Shown piece by piece: positions 18,274-29,831 of a stretch of DNA of 64,000 nt (position 1 is the first letter of the stretch; every line of letters begins with the position of its first letter). A model generated the notes under the pieces. That model saw only the letters and a list, made by a program, of their open reading frames with translations, was not told where the DNA came from and made no database searches. Made by a program: the position numbers and the translations under genes. The stretch is taken from positions 1 through 64,000 of the forward strand of contig NZ_JAPAAF010000014.1 of NCBI RefSeq assembly GCF_025907915.1, given 5' to 3'. This DNA comes from Gaoshiqia sediminis. Its GTDB lineage: Bacteria > Bacteroidota > Bacteroidia > Bacteroidales > Prolixibacteraceae.

Positions 18274-19608
18274 TTAATTACTTTCAATTACCTGTCCTTT
18301 TTCGCGGTACAGGTCTACTTTGTCTTTCAGCAAAACGGCAATTACGGTAACCTGTTCATCCAGCACCGATTCGGGTACGTCGACATATACAATGCCGGGA
18401 ACCGAGCTCCAGTATTGTTTGCCAACAACTTTCCAGTTCAGCTTGGTGCCTTCGCCCACCACCCAAATGCGGTTGATCTGGTTTTTCAGGCCTTTGATCA
18501 TCAGCGGGCCGTTGGGCTTGTGCGGAACAAACAGGTAAAGCAGGTCGCCGTCTTTATTTAGAGCCGTGGGGCCGTAGAAATGTTCGTGCGGAATGCCGGC
18601 GCGTGTGCCGTAAATGGCTTCCTGGTGTTTGGCGGTCCAACGTCCGAGTTCTTTCAGTATAGCTACCTGTTCGGCGGGGATGGTGCCGTCGGCTTTGGGG
18701 CCAATGTCGAGCAGCAGGTTGCCACCCATGCTGATACAGTCCACCAGAATCCGGATGATTTGGTTGGGCGTTTTGTAGTCGGTGTCGTTATGCTGATATC
18801 CCCATGAGTTGTTCATGGTCATGCACAGTTCCCACCATGCGCTCTCGGGGTGGGTAACCGGGAGACCTTGTTCGGGGGTATCGTAATCGCCGTACCCTTG
18901 AATACGAGAGTTCAGGATGATGCCGGGGTTCCAGGCCCGCAGGCTTTCGCTCAGTTCTTTGGCTTTCCAGTCTTCGGCTGATTGTTCCCAATCGCCGTCA
19001 AACCAATACAGGTCGGGCCGGAATTGTTTCGACAACTCTTCCAACTGGCAAAAATTGAACTCAACAAATCGGGCCCAGCGTTCGGGGTCGTCCGCATAAC
19101 GTTTCTCTTGTCTGGTTTTGTTTGGATAGTCGGGGTGCGACCAGTCGAGCAACGAGTAGTAAAGGCCCACTTTCAGCTTGCTTTTTTGCAGGCTTTTTAC
19201 AAAGGGAGCAATCAGATCTTTTGCGGCCGGAGTTTGTTTGGCAACGCTCAACTTCGAGCATTTCGTATCCCAAAGGGCAACGCCGTCGTGATGTTTGGTG
19301 GTTATTACGGCGTACCTGGCGCCGCTTTCCCTGATCAGGTTGACCCACTCTTCCGGTTTGTAGTTGACTGCTGTAAATCCCTGGAGTTGCTTCATGTAGT
19401 CGTCGTGCGAAATGTAGTTGTTGAAGAACGACCAGCTTTCGTCGATTCCGTTCACCGCGTAAATGCCCCAGTGGATGAAGATGCCCAGTTTGGCATCGCG
19501 AAACCATTCCATGCGCTTTTCTTTATCGGCAGGCGTTTCCTGAGAGCGGACAAAACCAGGTGCGGTAACGAGCACGCACAACAGGGCGGATAGTATTTTT
19601 TTGTTCAT
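18274..19608 (-). CDS. Secreted alpha-L-fucosidase, GH29 (second copy)
   Basis: 444 residues with a signal peptide ending near VRSQ. GH29 motifs: KLGIFIHWGIYAV near 40, TTKHHDGVALWDT near 103, YYSLLDWSHPDY near 150, and LYWFDGDWEQ with the expected nucleophile Asp204. It is clearly divergent from the GH29 at 8924-10240, so it is not a recent copy. Its start lies 27 bp after the stop of a DUF4197 lipoprotein gene on the same strand, so both may be on one transcript. Confidence 0.92.
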   Translation of the reverse strand: MNKKILSALLCVLVTAPGFVRSQETPADKEKRMEWFRDAKLGIFIHWGIYAVNGIDESWSFFNNYISHDDYMKQLQGFTAVNYKPEEWVNLIRESGARYAVITTKHHDGVALWDTKCSKLSVAKQTPAAKDLIAPFVKSLQKSKLKVGLYYSLLDWSHPDYPNKTRQEKRYADDPERWARFVEFNFCQLEELSKQFRPDLYWFDGDWEQSAEDWKAKELSESLRAWNPGIILNSRIQGYGDYDTPEQGLPVTHPESAWWELCMTMNNSWGYQHNDTDYKTPNQIIRILVDCISMGGNLLLDIGPKADGTIPAEQVAILKELGRWTAKHQEAIYGTRAGIPHEHFYGPTALNKDGDLLYLFVPHKPNGPLMIKGLKNQINRIWVVGEGTKLNWKVVGKQYWSSVPGIVYVDVPESVLDEQVTVIAVLLKDKVDLYREKGQVIESN

Positions 19609-19635
19609 GTTCAGCAGCTTTTAGGTGAATGTATT

Positions 19636-20391
19636 TTAGTTGTTTGTTTTGCCAAACACACGTTTCAACAGTTCGGTTACCCGGGCTGCCGGGTCTTGGC
19701 GAATGTTTTTCTCGGTTTCGCCAATTTTCAGGAACAGTCCGTCCAATGCCCGCTGGGTGAGGTAGGCGCTCAGGTCGGTTTCCACGGTTTGAAGGTTGGC
19801 CACTTGTCCAACCAGTGAGCCGGCCACCTGGTTCCATTTGCCGGTCATCTCGTCCCACGATTGTTGTGCCGACAGGTTGCCAACCAGCTTTTTGTCCAAC
19901 GAACCTTCAATTTTTGGTTGATACAGCTTGAGCAAGGCGTCGTAGTTGGTGCGTTTCAAATAATCGGTAGCAGCATAGTCGCCCCCGGTGAGGATGCCCG
20001 CCGCATCCTGAATGGTCATCGATTTGATGCTGTTGGCAATGATTGGAGCTGCTTCTTTGGCTGCATCCGAGGCTGCCTGGTTGATGCCGGTAATTACTTT
20101 GTCCACCATTTGCTGTCCACCTGGCAGTTTGCTCAAGTTACTGGTGATCACTTCTGCTTCCGGGGGTAGCAATATCTTCACGGCCAAGTCGTTCAAATAC
20201 CCGTTGCTGGCAGCCAGTTTGGCCACCGAGCTATCAACACCCACCGTTAGCGCCTGTTTAAGTCCGGCGATGATTTCAGTCTGGGTGAGCGGACGTTCTT
20301 CGTTGTAAATGGTTTGGGCCACTTGCTGTAACTCGGCGCAGCCAGCCAACAGCAAAGCGGAAAGGGCGAATAGGGATAGGATGCGTTTCAT
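19636..20391 (-). CDS. DUF4197 family lipoprotein
   Basis: 251 residues from the chosen start. An in-frame ATG 33 bp upstream (20424) would put 11 extra residues before the signal, so MKRILSLFALSALLLAGC was preferred; the lipobox LAGC predicts a lipoprotein. The mature part is helical and repetitive in style (ITGINQAASDAAKEAAPIIANSIKSM, TEIIAGLKQAL, LTQRALDGLFLKIGETEKNIR), matching DUF4197. The function of that family is not known. Probable partner on the transcript of the downstream GH29. Confidence 0.85.
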   Translation of the reverse strand: MKRILSLFALSALLLAGCAELQQVAQTIYNEERPLTQTEIIAGLKQALTVGVDSSVAKLAASNGYLNDLAVKILLPPEAEVITSNLSKLPGGQQMVDKVITGINQAASDAAKEAAPIIANSIKSMTIQDAAGILTGGDYAATDYLKRTNYDALLKLYQPKIEGSLDKKLVGNLSAQQSWDEMTGKWNQVAGSLVGQVANLQTVETDLSAYLTQRALDGLFLKIGETEKNIRQDPAARVTELLKRVFGKTNN

Positions 20392-20520
20392 AGTTGTATT
20401 TTTTCTGCCAACAAGATACTGCAAAAATAGGTTATCACAATATCTATTTTCCGGGATTGGTAGGCGTTGCGATTTGCACTTTCTGCTGTTTTAAATGACT
20501 GATCATTTTCAGCATCGCTT

Positions 20521-20563
20521 TGCAAAAAAAAACTGCAAAGGGCGACGGAAAGCACCGACGCCC
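20521..20563 (-). terminator. Probable terminator of the YceI gene
   Basis: A stem GGGCG-CGG / CCG-CGCCC (20540-20563, one A-A mismatch) lies downstream of the YceI gene. On the minus strand it is followed after a few bases by a run of nine T. The rest of 20392-20708 shows no gene. Confidence 0.6.
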
Positions 20564-20708
20564 TGCAAAACGACCTGGAAATGACCGGCAAACCCTGAAA
20601 TAACAGGTACAGGCAGGCAATTCCTTTTAGTAACTCATTCTTGGGTAAGATATACTCAAAGCGATTGGAATCAGCATGTTTTTGATGCAGATCAGAAATC
20701 GCGGATGA

Positions 20709-21278
20709 TTATTCCACCACTAATTTCACGCCCAGTACAAATTCGTCGTAAATCAGGTTGTTGCCCAGGTTCGAGAAGAACGAGCCGGAACCATAGCGGA
20801 CATTGTATTTTGAGCGGTCAACGGTGATGTCGGCCTGGTAAGTGTTCCCTTCTTTCTTAACTTCGAAAGATACCGGGTTGGTGATCCCTTTAATGGTCAG
20901 GTTGCCTGTTACCTTGGCCGTAGTCCCGTTAAATGTGGCGTTCTCTGAAATTACCAATTTGGCTTCCGGGTAGCTTGCTACGCTGAAAAAATCGTCCGAC
21001 TTCAGGTGGCCAACCAGTTTGGCATTGGTTTCGGGGTCGGTGATGTCGGTGCAAGCAATTGAGGTCATATCAATGACAAAATTTCCGTTGGAGATCGCAT
21101 TCCCGTCAATCGTCAACTCTCCGCTTTTTAACTTGATGGTACCATTGTGCTGGCCGGTAACCTTTTTACCCAGCCAGGTAATTTCCGTTTTAACGGCATC
21201 GGCTTTTAATACTTGGGCATTCAGCGTGCCCGCTACTCCTAAAATCACTGTAATCAATACTAATTTAACTGTTTTCAT
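20709..21278 (-). CDS. YceI family periplasmic lipid-binding protein
   Basis: 189 residues with a signal peptide ending in LNAQ. The mature part is the YceI lipocalin-like barrel, which binds isoprenoid chains: AVKTEITWLGKKVTGQHNGTIKLKSGELT at the start, HLKSDDFFSVASYPEAKLV in the middle, and VTGNLTIKGITNPVSFEVK toward the end. It is periplasmic. Its ligand cannot be read from the sequence. Monocistronic, with a probable terminator downstream. Confidence 0.9.
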   Translation of the reverse strand: MKTVKLVLITVILGVAGTLNAQVLKADAVKTEITWLGKKVTGQHNGTIKLKSGELTIDGNAISNGNFVIDMTSIACTDITDPETNAKLVGHLKSDDFFSVASYPEAKLVISENATFNGTTAKVTGNLTIKGITNPVSFEVKKEGNTYQADITVDRSKYNVRYGSGSFFSNLGNNLIYDEFVLGVKLVVE

Positions 21279-21310
21279 TTTTAATCATTTTTATGAGTTA
21301 ATATTTATTT

Positions 21311-21406
21311 GTTACTGGTTACCGGCTATTGGTCTCACTGGCTATTAGTGGGTTACTAATGTATATTGGCAATTTAACTAATGACCAATGACTAATAACC
21401 AATAAC
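21311..21406. repeat. Heptamer-period repeats arranged as an inverted repeat
   Basis: Between the YceI and pirin genes, the left arm (21311-21350) is built of 7-bp units of the type TTACTGG/CTATTGG, and the right arm (21377-21406) of units CTAATGA, CCAATGA, CTAATAA, CCAATAA. The outer 24 bases of both arms are imperfect reverse complements, so the region can form a long hairpin. A related cluster lies at 22261-22313 on the other side of the pirin gene. Confidence 0.6.
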
Positions 21407-21410
21407 TTTT

Positions 21411-22124
21411 TTAAAACCGCATGGGTACTTCCATTAACAACACCTGGCTGCCTTTTGTTAGACTGAGCTCAATGTTTTGTGTTTCCCAAATCCCAAGTCC
21501 GTCACGTTTTTCCAGCCTATTTCCGCCTACGTTGACTTTTCCGTCGATCACAAAAACATACAGGCCGTTGTTCTCATTTTTGAGCTGGTACGTTCGCGTT
21601 TTATCCTCTGAAAATTTGCCCATGCAGAACCAGGCTTGCTGGTAAATCCACACACCCGCGTCATCCGGGTTTGGCGAAAGAATTTGGTAGAATTCGTTTT
21701 CTTTTTCCAAATCGCTCAGCGAAATCTGGTCGTAGCGTGGTGTCACTTGTTTTCGTTCGGGGAGCACCCAGATCTGGAGCAGGCTCACCTGCTTGTCGGC
21801 GTTTTTGTTGTATTCGCTATGGAAAATGCCCGAACCGGCGCTCATCACCTGTACGTCACCTTCTTTGATCACCGCGGTGTTTCCCATACTGTCGCTGTGT
21901 TCCAGGTCGCCCGAAAGGGGGATGGTAATAATTTCCATGTTGTCGTGCGGGTGTGTGCCAAAACCTCGTCCACCGGCAATGGTGTCGTCGTTCAGTACCC
22001 GCAATGCACCAAAATGAATGCGTTCGGGATTGTAATAGTTGGCAAAACTGAAGGTGTGGTGGGTGTCCAGCCAACCGTGATTGGCGTGGCCCCGTGTTTC
22101 TGATTTGTGCAAAATTGTTTTCAT
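21411..22124 (-). CDS. Pirin family bicupin protein (YhhW-like)
   Basis: 237 residues. Pirin signatures: HANHGWLDTHHTFSFANYYNP near 13, GFGTHPHDNMEIITIPLSG near 55 and SAGSGIFHSEYN near 96, which together give the His-His-His-Glu metal site. Bacterial pirins of this type (YhhW) act as quercetinases or redox-sensitive regulators. It is cytoplasmic. The AraC regulator gene lies directly upstream on the same strand. Confidence 0.9.
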   Translation of the reverse strand: MKTILHKSETRGHANHGWLDTHHTFSFANYYNPERIHFGALRVLNDDTIAGGRGFGTHPHDNMEIITIPLSGDLEHSDSMGNTAVIKEGDVQVMSAGSGIFHSEYNKNADKQVSLLQIWVLPERKQVTPRYDQISLSDLEKENEFYQILSPNPDDAGVWIYQQAWFCMGKFSEDKTRTYQLKNENNGLYVFVIDGKVNVGGNRLEKRDGLGIWETQNIELSLTKGSQVLLMEVPMRF

Positions 22125-22184
22125 CAGCTAATCCTTTCTTTTTTAATTTTTCAAGCCTGGCGGCTTTGTGATGAATTCATGGTA

Positions 22185-22192
22185 CAAAAATA
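22185..22192 (-). promoter_or_regulatory. Candidate -7 element for the pirin gene
   Basis: TATTTTTG on the minus strand matches TAnnTTTG. It lies about 60 bp before the pirin start. A TTTTG (about 22222-22218) is a possible -33 element, though its spacing of about 25 bp is long. This suggests the pirin gene is transcribed separately from the AraC gene. Confidence 0.4.
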
Positions 22193-22260
22193 ACAGACAA
22201 AAATGTCTTTTACCTTGCAAAAATCAGGATTGGGATTGTAAAAATCCGGGATGGTTGATC

Positions 22261-22313
22261 AGTAATCGGTCATCAGTCATCAGTCATCAGACGTCAGTCA
22301 TCAGTCATCAATC
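22261..22313. repeat. Tandem heptamer repeat (CATCAGT)
   Basis: Six or so copies of CATCAGT and variants lie head to tail between the pirin and AraC genes and end at the AraC stop codon. On the minus strand the unit reads ACTGATG, close to the CTAATGA units at 21377-21406, so clusters of one heptamer family flank the pirin gene in opposite orientation. No transposase is near. Confidence 0.7.
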
Positions 22314-23202
22314 AAGACTGCCGGGCCGAGTTGCGAAAGTCGATGGGGGAAAGGCCGTTGTATTTTTTAAAGAAGTTGCTGAAATGGGCAGGCTCTTCAA
22401 AGCCCAGCTCAAAGGCCAGCTCTTTGTTGCTGAGCTCGGTAAACAGCAAAACTCGTTTGGCTTCTACCAAAATCCGTTCAAGGATGTACTCCTTGGCCGA
22501 TTTGCCGGTAAGCGACTTGACCGATTTGTTGAGGTAGTCACTGGTCACCAACAGTTTATCGGCATAGTCCGACACTTTGTGAAGCTCTTTGTAATGCAGG
22601 TCGATCAGCTTCTTGAAACGGCGGACCAACTGGTTGCCAGCCTCAAGGCGTTGCGGGTTCTTCTCCTTATGAAGCGTGCAGTGCGTGTTGCTGTGGATCA
22701 GGATCAGTTTCAACAGGGCGCCCATCGCTTCGTTTTTATAATCCAACTCCAGGTCGCGGTACTGGCTGATTTGCCAGACCAGGTTTTTATAGTTCTGAAA
22801 ATCAGTTTCGTTGACGGGCAGTGGCGGCGTTTCGCCGTGTTTGTTGAACAAGTACACATCGTTGATCATCTGGTCGGAAATATTGTTGTGCACCAAAAAT
22901 GATTTGCTGAAGTTGAGCACCCAGCCGGTGGGTTTCTCAGATGCAATCAGCTGATGCACCTGTCCCGGATAAATAAAATACAGGCAGTGATCAAATAGTT
23001 GGTATTCCTGGAAGTCAATGATGTGCTTGCCGCTTGCCTTTTCAATTAGCAGGATGGTGAAATAATCGTGCCGGTGCGGACGGTCGGCTTCGCCGGTTGC
23101 TGCTTCATACAGAGCGCCCATGTCTTTCAGAATAAATTCAACCGGCGCACCGTTGAGATCTGTCAGTCCGTATGTCGTTATCTCGTTGTGCATTGTTTTC
23201 AA
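22312..23202 (-). CDS. AraC family transcriptional regulator
   Basis: 296 residues. An N-terminal cupin-like sensor (RPHRHDYFTILLIEKASG near 41, FIYPGQVHQL near 76) is followed by a C-terminal AraC-type double helix-turn-helix (about 190-292): VSDYADKLLVTSDYLNKSVKSLTGKSAKEYI and ELAFELGFEEPAHFSNFFKKYNG. A second ATG 9 bp downstream (23193) may be the real start, because CAAATATA (minus-strand TATATTTG, a -7 match) overlaps the first. The effector is unknown. The adjacent pirin is a plausible target. Confidence 0.88.
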   Translation of the reverse strand: MKTMHNEITTYGLTDLNGAPVEFILKDMGALYEAATGEADRPHRHDYFTILLIEKASGKHIIDFQEYQLFDHCLYFIYPGQVHQLIASEKPTGWVLNFSKSFLVHNNISDQMINDVYLFNKHGETPPLPVNETDFQNYKNLVWQISQYRDLELDYKNEAMGALLKLILIHSNTHCTLHKEKNPQRLEAGNQLVRRFKKLIDLHYKELHKVSDYADKLLVTSDYLNKSVKSLTGKSAKEYILERILVEAKRVLLFTELSNKELAFELGFEEPAHFSNFFKKYNGLSPIDFRNSARQS

Positions 23203-23450
23203 ATATAATCTTCAACTCGGTTTATTCAAACACATTTTTTGGGAATAGGTTTAAACGCGGAAACAGAGCCTATGAGATCGGTAATGCCCGATTGCTAGTA
23301 AATACTGCGGATATATAATACAAAATATAGCTTCTCCAATCAAGCGGCAAAATAATATTAGTGTATTTCAGTCGGGCCGATTCAGTTTTCCGATGCCCGG
23401 AGCGAATAGGCATCCTACTCTGGCTGAAATTCTTTTCAGATAATAAATCA

Positions 23451-23454
<4 letters not shown>
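23203..23454. other. Intergenic region, left boundary of the xylan locus
   Basis: The spacer separates the minus-strand AraC gene from the plus-strand polysaccharide locus. No gene, tRNA or integrase attachment signature was seen. An imperfect hairpin of the type CGGGC / GCCCG lies near 23373-23400. The region ends where the conserved locus promoter begins. Confidence 0.45.
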
Positions 23455-24955
<1,501 letters not shown>

Positions 24956-25101
24956 AGTATGCATTGAAGCTGTTTAACCTGTCGTAAATGGTTGGAATAA
25001 AAATTCTATCCGTTTTTCATGGGTGTTATAGGTAGATTTTAGCAGTGTGAATAAAAATTATGGATATTATGACGTATGTGATTCATTTTAAAAAAGGAAA
25101 G

Positions 25102-27767
25102 ATGATTTTTCACTATTCGAAAATAGGAAGACTTGCTTTTGCGGTTCTTTTCCTTTTATGTTGGGCAACAACTTTCGCTACAAATTACTATGTGTCGCCG
25201 GCAGGTAACGACACAGCAGACGGTTCGGAAGCTGCACCGTTTAAAACCATTGCCAAGGCAGCAACCTTGGTAAATGCGGGCGACACCGTATTTGTTGCCG
25301 AGGGAACTTACACCGAACAAAACATCACCCCAAAGTCGTCGGGCACCGAAAATGCCATGATTGTTTTTAAACCCAAACCTGGCACCGGCGATGTGATCAT
25401 CAAACATCCAGGGACTTCGATCAGTGACAATACCCCGGTTTTCCAATTGTCGAACAGGAATTATATTTGGATCGAAGGGTTTCAGTTCAAAGATTTCCAA
25501 TATGGCAGGGCAAGCATCTATATCAGTTCCGGCACAGGCAACGTTGTGATCAACAATCGTTTCGAAAACCTAGGAAACAGCGAGGTGGGCACTTGGGATG
25601 GCAACCAGATGGTGGCTTTGTTCAACTCAACGAAAAATGTGGTTTGCAATAACTACTTCAAAAACATTACGGGCGACGGCATCAATGTCAATTCGCAACA
25701 AACCACCCTCAACTTGGTGTGCAACAATACGTTTATCGATTTCAAGGGAAAGCTGCGCAGTTGGGGTGGTCAATACTTGTACTCGCGTGCCATCGACGTG
25801 CAGGACATGTCGGACGGGAATAACGTAATTGCCTTTAACAGTGCCCAAAATGTTGTGCACCATATTTGGCTTGACAGGGACGGCAGCAACAATGTTGTAC
25901 TGCGGAATTTTGGACGAAAAGGCAGCGGGCTTGTTTTTAACGAGTCGAGGTGCGCAAAAATGTGGTGCAGGAAAACATCAGTGTCGAAATGAGTGTAGGT
26001 TACATGACTGCCTACTACGAAACCACCGGTTGGACCTTCGACCCACGCTGGGTAAACAATGTGGCCTATAATAACGAAACAGGTTTTTCGGTCCACAAAT
26101 CATGGCGCGACGAGTTCCGGAACAACATCGTTTTCAACAACACGGGCTATAATCTGAAATTCACACAAGAGGCGCTGAATAATGCACCCCACATTTTTAG
26201 CAACAACCTGTGGTTCACCGCCGATAAGGCCAATTCGATAGAGTTTAAGGGCAAAGCAGTCTCGGTGGCCGAATTTCAAGCGGGAGTTGGCGAAACCAAC
26301 GGGCTTTCGGTCGATCCCTTGTTTATGAGTACTGTATCCGGTTCCGAAGATTTTAATCTACAAGCTGGAAGCCCGGCCAAAGGGGCCGGCGATAACGGGT
26401 TGGATCTGGGTGCTTTTGCGGTGTATCCACAAACTGCCTTTGGTTGGGACGCTAACCTGCAAACAGACGGCATACAGGTTTATTTCGATCAGGTAATTTC
26501 GGCATCAAACAGGGGCGGTCAAGTACAATTGGCAATAAAACTGAGCAAAGCCGCAGCCAGTACAATCAGCGCCGATATTCTTCCTGTGGCCGGCGATGCT
26601 TTGAGCGGTGAAGACTTTACATTGTCGGGCACTACGGTCGTTTTTCAGCCAGGCGAAACCAGTAAAACAGTTTCTGTTGATGTAATTGGCGATGCCGATT
26701 TTGATGAATTGGTCGCTTTCCGTATCAGCAATGTTACCAATGCCGTTCCCGGTGCAAGGAATCTGGATGTATTGAGAATAAACAAGATACCTAAGTTAAG
26801 AGCTTATGCAGGTTTGGATAAAACAGTATGGGAAAGCGGCAATTCAGGTAATGCCGTAGTTACGTTAGATGGCTCCCTCAGCCAAAATCCTTTGGGTACA
26901 GTAACCACGTATATATGGACAATTAATGGGGTAGAGATTGCCACCGGCGAGTCGCCGACCGTAACACTGCCAATCGGTGCCCATAACATAACACTTACTT
27001 TAGAAGATGGGGATGGAAATTCGTCCTCAGATGAAGTTGTAGTTACGGTGAAAGAGGTTTCAGGCATCTGGCTCGAAGCCGAATGTGGCGCTGTTGGTTC
27101 GCTTTGGAACACCGAAACGGACGACAACGCTTCGAACGGAAAATACGTCACCATAAAATCGGGCAATAACAGTAACGACAATGCTCCCACAGACGCATCG
27201 GGTTTAATTACTTATTCATTTGAAATAAGTGAAGCCGGAAGCTATAAGCTCTATGCCCGGGTTATTTGCCCGAATGCAAACGATGACTCGTTCTGGCTAA
27301 AAATGAATAGTGGGTCGTTTGATTCGTGGAACGGAATTGGGCCTTCAAGCTCGTGGGAATGGTTTGCTTATCCGAATTCGTATAATTTGAGTGCGGGCAC
27401 CCATACTTTAACCATTGGCTACCGCGAAGATGGCGCAAAACTCGATAAGCTATGGCTTACCAATGGCGATGCTGCCCCCGATGGACAGGGCCCCGATGCA
27501 GGCAATTGCACAACAACTGCTGCACATTTGGTACAGTCCTTAACTGTTGCTGTTTATCCAAACCCGGTAAACGACGTGCTCCATATTTCACTGCCTGGTT
27601 CGCCCGTAACGATCAGTATTTTCAATAGTAATGGACAAGTATTGTATCAGGCAGCAGAAAATGCGGCAAGCAAAACAATCGACATGACCAACTTCAAGAG
27701 GGGCATTTATTTAGTGAGAATAGTTGGTCAACATCAAACTATTGTACGAAAAATAATTAAAGATTAA
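25102..27767 (+). pseudogene. Frameshifted secreted beta-helix protein with Calx-beta, PKD, CBM and T9SS tail
   Basis: Two overlapping frames together make one protein of about 890 residues. The first frame ends at 25992 and the second takes over near 25942, where loss of one base would explain the shift. Start chosen at MIFHYSKIG after AAAGGAAAG; an upstream in-frame ATG at 25060 is possible. Order: signal peptide; right-handed beta-helix (YYVSPAGNDTADGSEAAPF, DUF1565/PL6-like, about 30-430); a Calx-beta-like domain; a PKD-like domain (LRAYAGLDKTV); a CBM6/35-like domain (GIWLEAECGAVGS); and a type IX secretion sorting domain (VYPNPVNDVLHIS, ending IVRKIIKD). It should be a surface-bound glycan-binding or lyase protein if expressed. 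No stop interrupts the second frame, so the damage is recent or a sequencing error. Confidence 0.75.
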
Positions 27768-27779
27768 AAACTGTTGATT

Positions 27780-29831
27780 ATGAGAGTGTCTGTTTGTGTT
27801 TTCATTTTACTGCTTATAGCCTCAGGCCTGAAAGCCGAAGACGGTAGCGGTCTGTGGTTGCGCAATAATTTTGCAAGCCCTGTTAATGTCGTGGGATCTC
27901 ATAAATCAACGATTTTTAATGTTGCGAAACAAGAATTGCTGAACAATTGGCAGGGTAAAGAGAATGCAACAATAAACTTATTGGTGAAGAAGGACAAGCG
28001 GATTATTGGCGATGGGTTCCTGTTAAGTAGCGATAAAATTCAGGCTAATACCGATTTGGGAATTTTATACGGCGTATTTGAGTTGTTGCGCCAGCAGCAA
28101 ACACATCAAACCGTAAGCGAGAAGGTTTACAATCCTTCGTACGAACTTCGTTTGCTCAATCATTGGGACAATCTCAATAGCTCGGTTGAGCGGGGCTATG
28201 CCGGGAAGTCTATTTTTTGGCGAACAGGAGAAAACGGACTTGTTGTTACCGAGAACGATAAAAGAATATGGACGGAGTATGCCCGTGCCAATGCTTCTAT
28301 AGGCATAAACGGTGCGGCGATTAACAATGTAAATGCATCGCCCGATATTTTGCGCCCCGATAGGCTTGAACGTGTTAAAGCCATCGCTGACATTCTTCGT
28401 ACGTATGGCCTCAAGCTGTATATTTCCATCAATTTTTCATCGCCTAAAATAGTCGGGGGATTGTCAGACTCCGACCCTTTGAACCCCGAGGTGATTAACT
28501 GGTGGAAAGAAAAGGTTAAAGAGATATATACCCTGATCCCCGACTTTGGCGGTTTTCTGGTTAAGGCCAATAGCGAAGGCCAACCCGGACCACAGGATTA
28601 TGGACGCACCCATGTCGATGGTGCCAACATGCTGGCCGATGCCGTAAAACCCTATGGCGGCATCATTATGTGGCGAGCTTTTGTGTACAGCTCAGAGGAA
28701 GACGATCGGGCCAAGCAGGCCTATGCCGAATTTGTTCCTTTCGATGGTCAGTTTCGCGAAAATGTGATTGTTCAGGTTAAAAACGGCCCAATCGATTTTC
28801 AACCCCGCGAACCTTTCAACCCGCTTTTTGGCGCCATGAAAAAAACCGCTATCATGCCCGAACTGCAAATCACGCAAGAGTACTTTGGGCACTCCACGCA
28901 TTTGGTGTATTTGGCGCCCATGTGGGAGGAGTTTTTTCACAGCGACACCCATCAGGAAGGGACTGGTAGCACGGTGGCCCGTTGCACCGATGGTTCTATT
29001 TTTAAACATCGCACAGCCATTGCAGGGGTTGCCAATACCGGAACGGATACGAACTGGTGCGGCCATCATTTTGCCCAGGCCAACTGGTACGCCTATGGTC
29101 GCATGGCATGGAACAACCAGCTGACCAGCGATCAAATAGCCGACGAATGGATTAAACTCACTTTTAATCCTGAAACCAACGTAAGAGTAGCACTTCCAGA
29201 GGATTGGTCGGTTAACTTCCTGAAACCTATTAAGCAAGTGATGTTGGAAAGCTACGAAGCATCGGTTAACTATATGATGCCACTTGGTTTTCATCACATT
29301 TTTCAGGCATCGCACCATTACGGCCCGGGGCCTTGGTGGGAACGCGATGGAGTGCGAAAGGATTGGACGATGCCCTACTATCATAATGCCGACACGATTG
29401 GTGTGGGCTTCAACCGAACAATTACAGGAAGTAATGCCGTGGCTCAATACCACGAACCGCTAAAATCGATTTACGGGAATTTGGAGACCTGTCCCGAGGA
29501 ATTCCTCTTATGGTTTCATCATGTACCATGGAATCATAAAATGAAGAATGGCAATACCTTGTGGGATGAAATCTGTTACCGTTATGATTCAGGAGTAAAG
29601 CAGGTGCGTCAATTTCAGGTTGTGTGGGACAAGGCGCAACCTTATGTCGATGCAGGTCGATTTGATGCGGTTCAACGCAGATTGCGCACCCATGCGCACG
29701 ATGCACAAATTTGGAAAGACGCCTGCTTGCTTTACTTTCAGGAGTTCAGCCGGAAACCCATCCCTTTCGACATTGAACGCCCGATACACAATTTGGACGA
29801 AATAAAGAAAAACGATATGGATAGGCCATAA
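27780..29831 (+). CDS. Alpha-glucuronidase, GH67
   Basis: 683 residues with a signal peptide ending LKAED; the ATG at 27780 was preferred over an in-frame TTG 6 bp upstream. GH67 removes (methyl)glucuronic acid from the non-reducing end of xylo-oligosaccharides. The catalytic residues fit: Glu266 in KANSEGQPGPQ, Asp339 in NGPIDFQPREP and Glu367 in ELQITQEY. Their spacing (73 and 28) equals that of Glu292, Asp365 and Glu393 in Cellvibrio GlcA67A. It is probably periplasmic. The gene follows the beta-helix gene by 12 bp and precedes GH115, the enzyme for internal glucuronic acid groups. A truncated paralogue lies at 32561-33530. Confidence 0.95.
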   Translation: MRVSVCVFILLLIASGLKAEDGSGLWLRNNFASPVNVVGSHKSTIFNVAKQELLNNWQGKENATINLLVKKDKRIIGDGFLLSSDKIQANTDLGILYGVFELLRQQQTHQTVSEKVYNPSYELRLLNHWDNLNSSVERGYAGKSIFWRTGENGLVVTENDKRIWTEYARANASIGINGAAINNVNASPDILRPDRLERVKAIADILRTYGLKLYISINFSSPKIVGGLSDSDPLNPEVINWWKEKVKEIYTLIPDFGGFLVKANSEGQPGPQDYGRTHVDGANMLADAVKPYGGIIMWRAFVYSSEEDDRAKQAYAEFVPFDGQFRENVIVQVKNGPIDFQPREPFNPLFGAMKKTAIMPELQITQEYFGHSTHLVYLAPMWEEFFHSDTHQEGTGSTVARCTDGSIFKHRTAIAGVANTGTDTNWCGHHFAQANWYAYGRMAWNNQLTSDQIADEWIKLTFNPETNVRVALPEDWSVNFLKPIKQVMLESYEASVNYMMPLGFHHIFQASHHYGPGPWWERDGVRKDWTMPYYHNADTIGVGFNRTITGSNAVAQYHEPLKSIYGNLETCPEEFLLWFHHVPWNHKMKNGNTLWDEICYRYDSGVKQVRQFQVVWDKAQPYVDAGRFDAVQRRLRTHAHDAQIWKDACLLYFQEFSRKPIPFDIERPIHNLDEIKKNDMDRP

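Noticed and set aside
22261-22313. Tandem short repeats as a possible CRISPR array
   Set aside because: The unit is 7 bp without spacers and there are no cas genes.
28692-29453. 253-codon minus-strand ORF
   Set aside because: It lies wholly inside GH67 on the opposite strand with no recognisable features.
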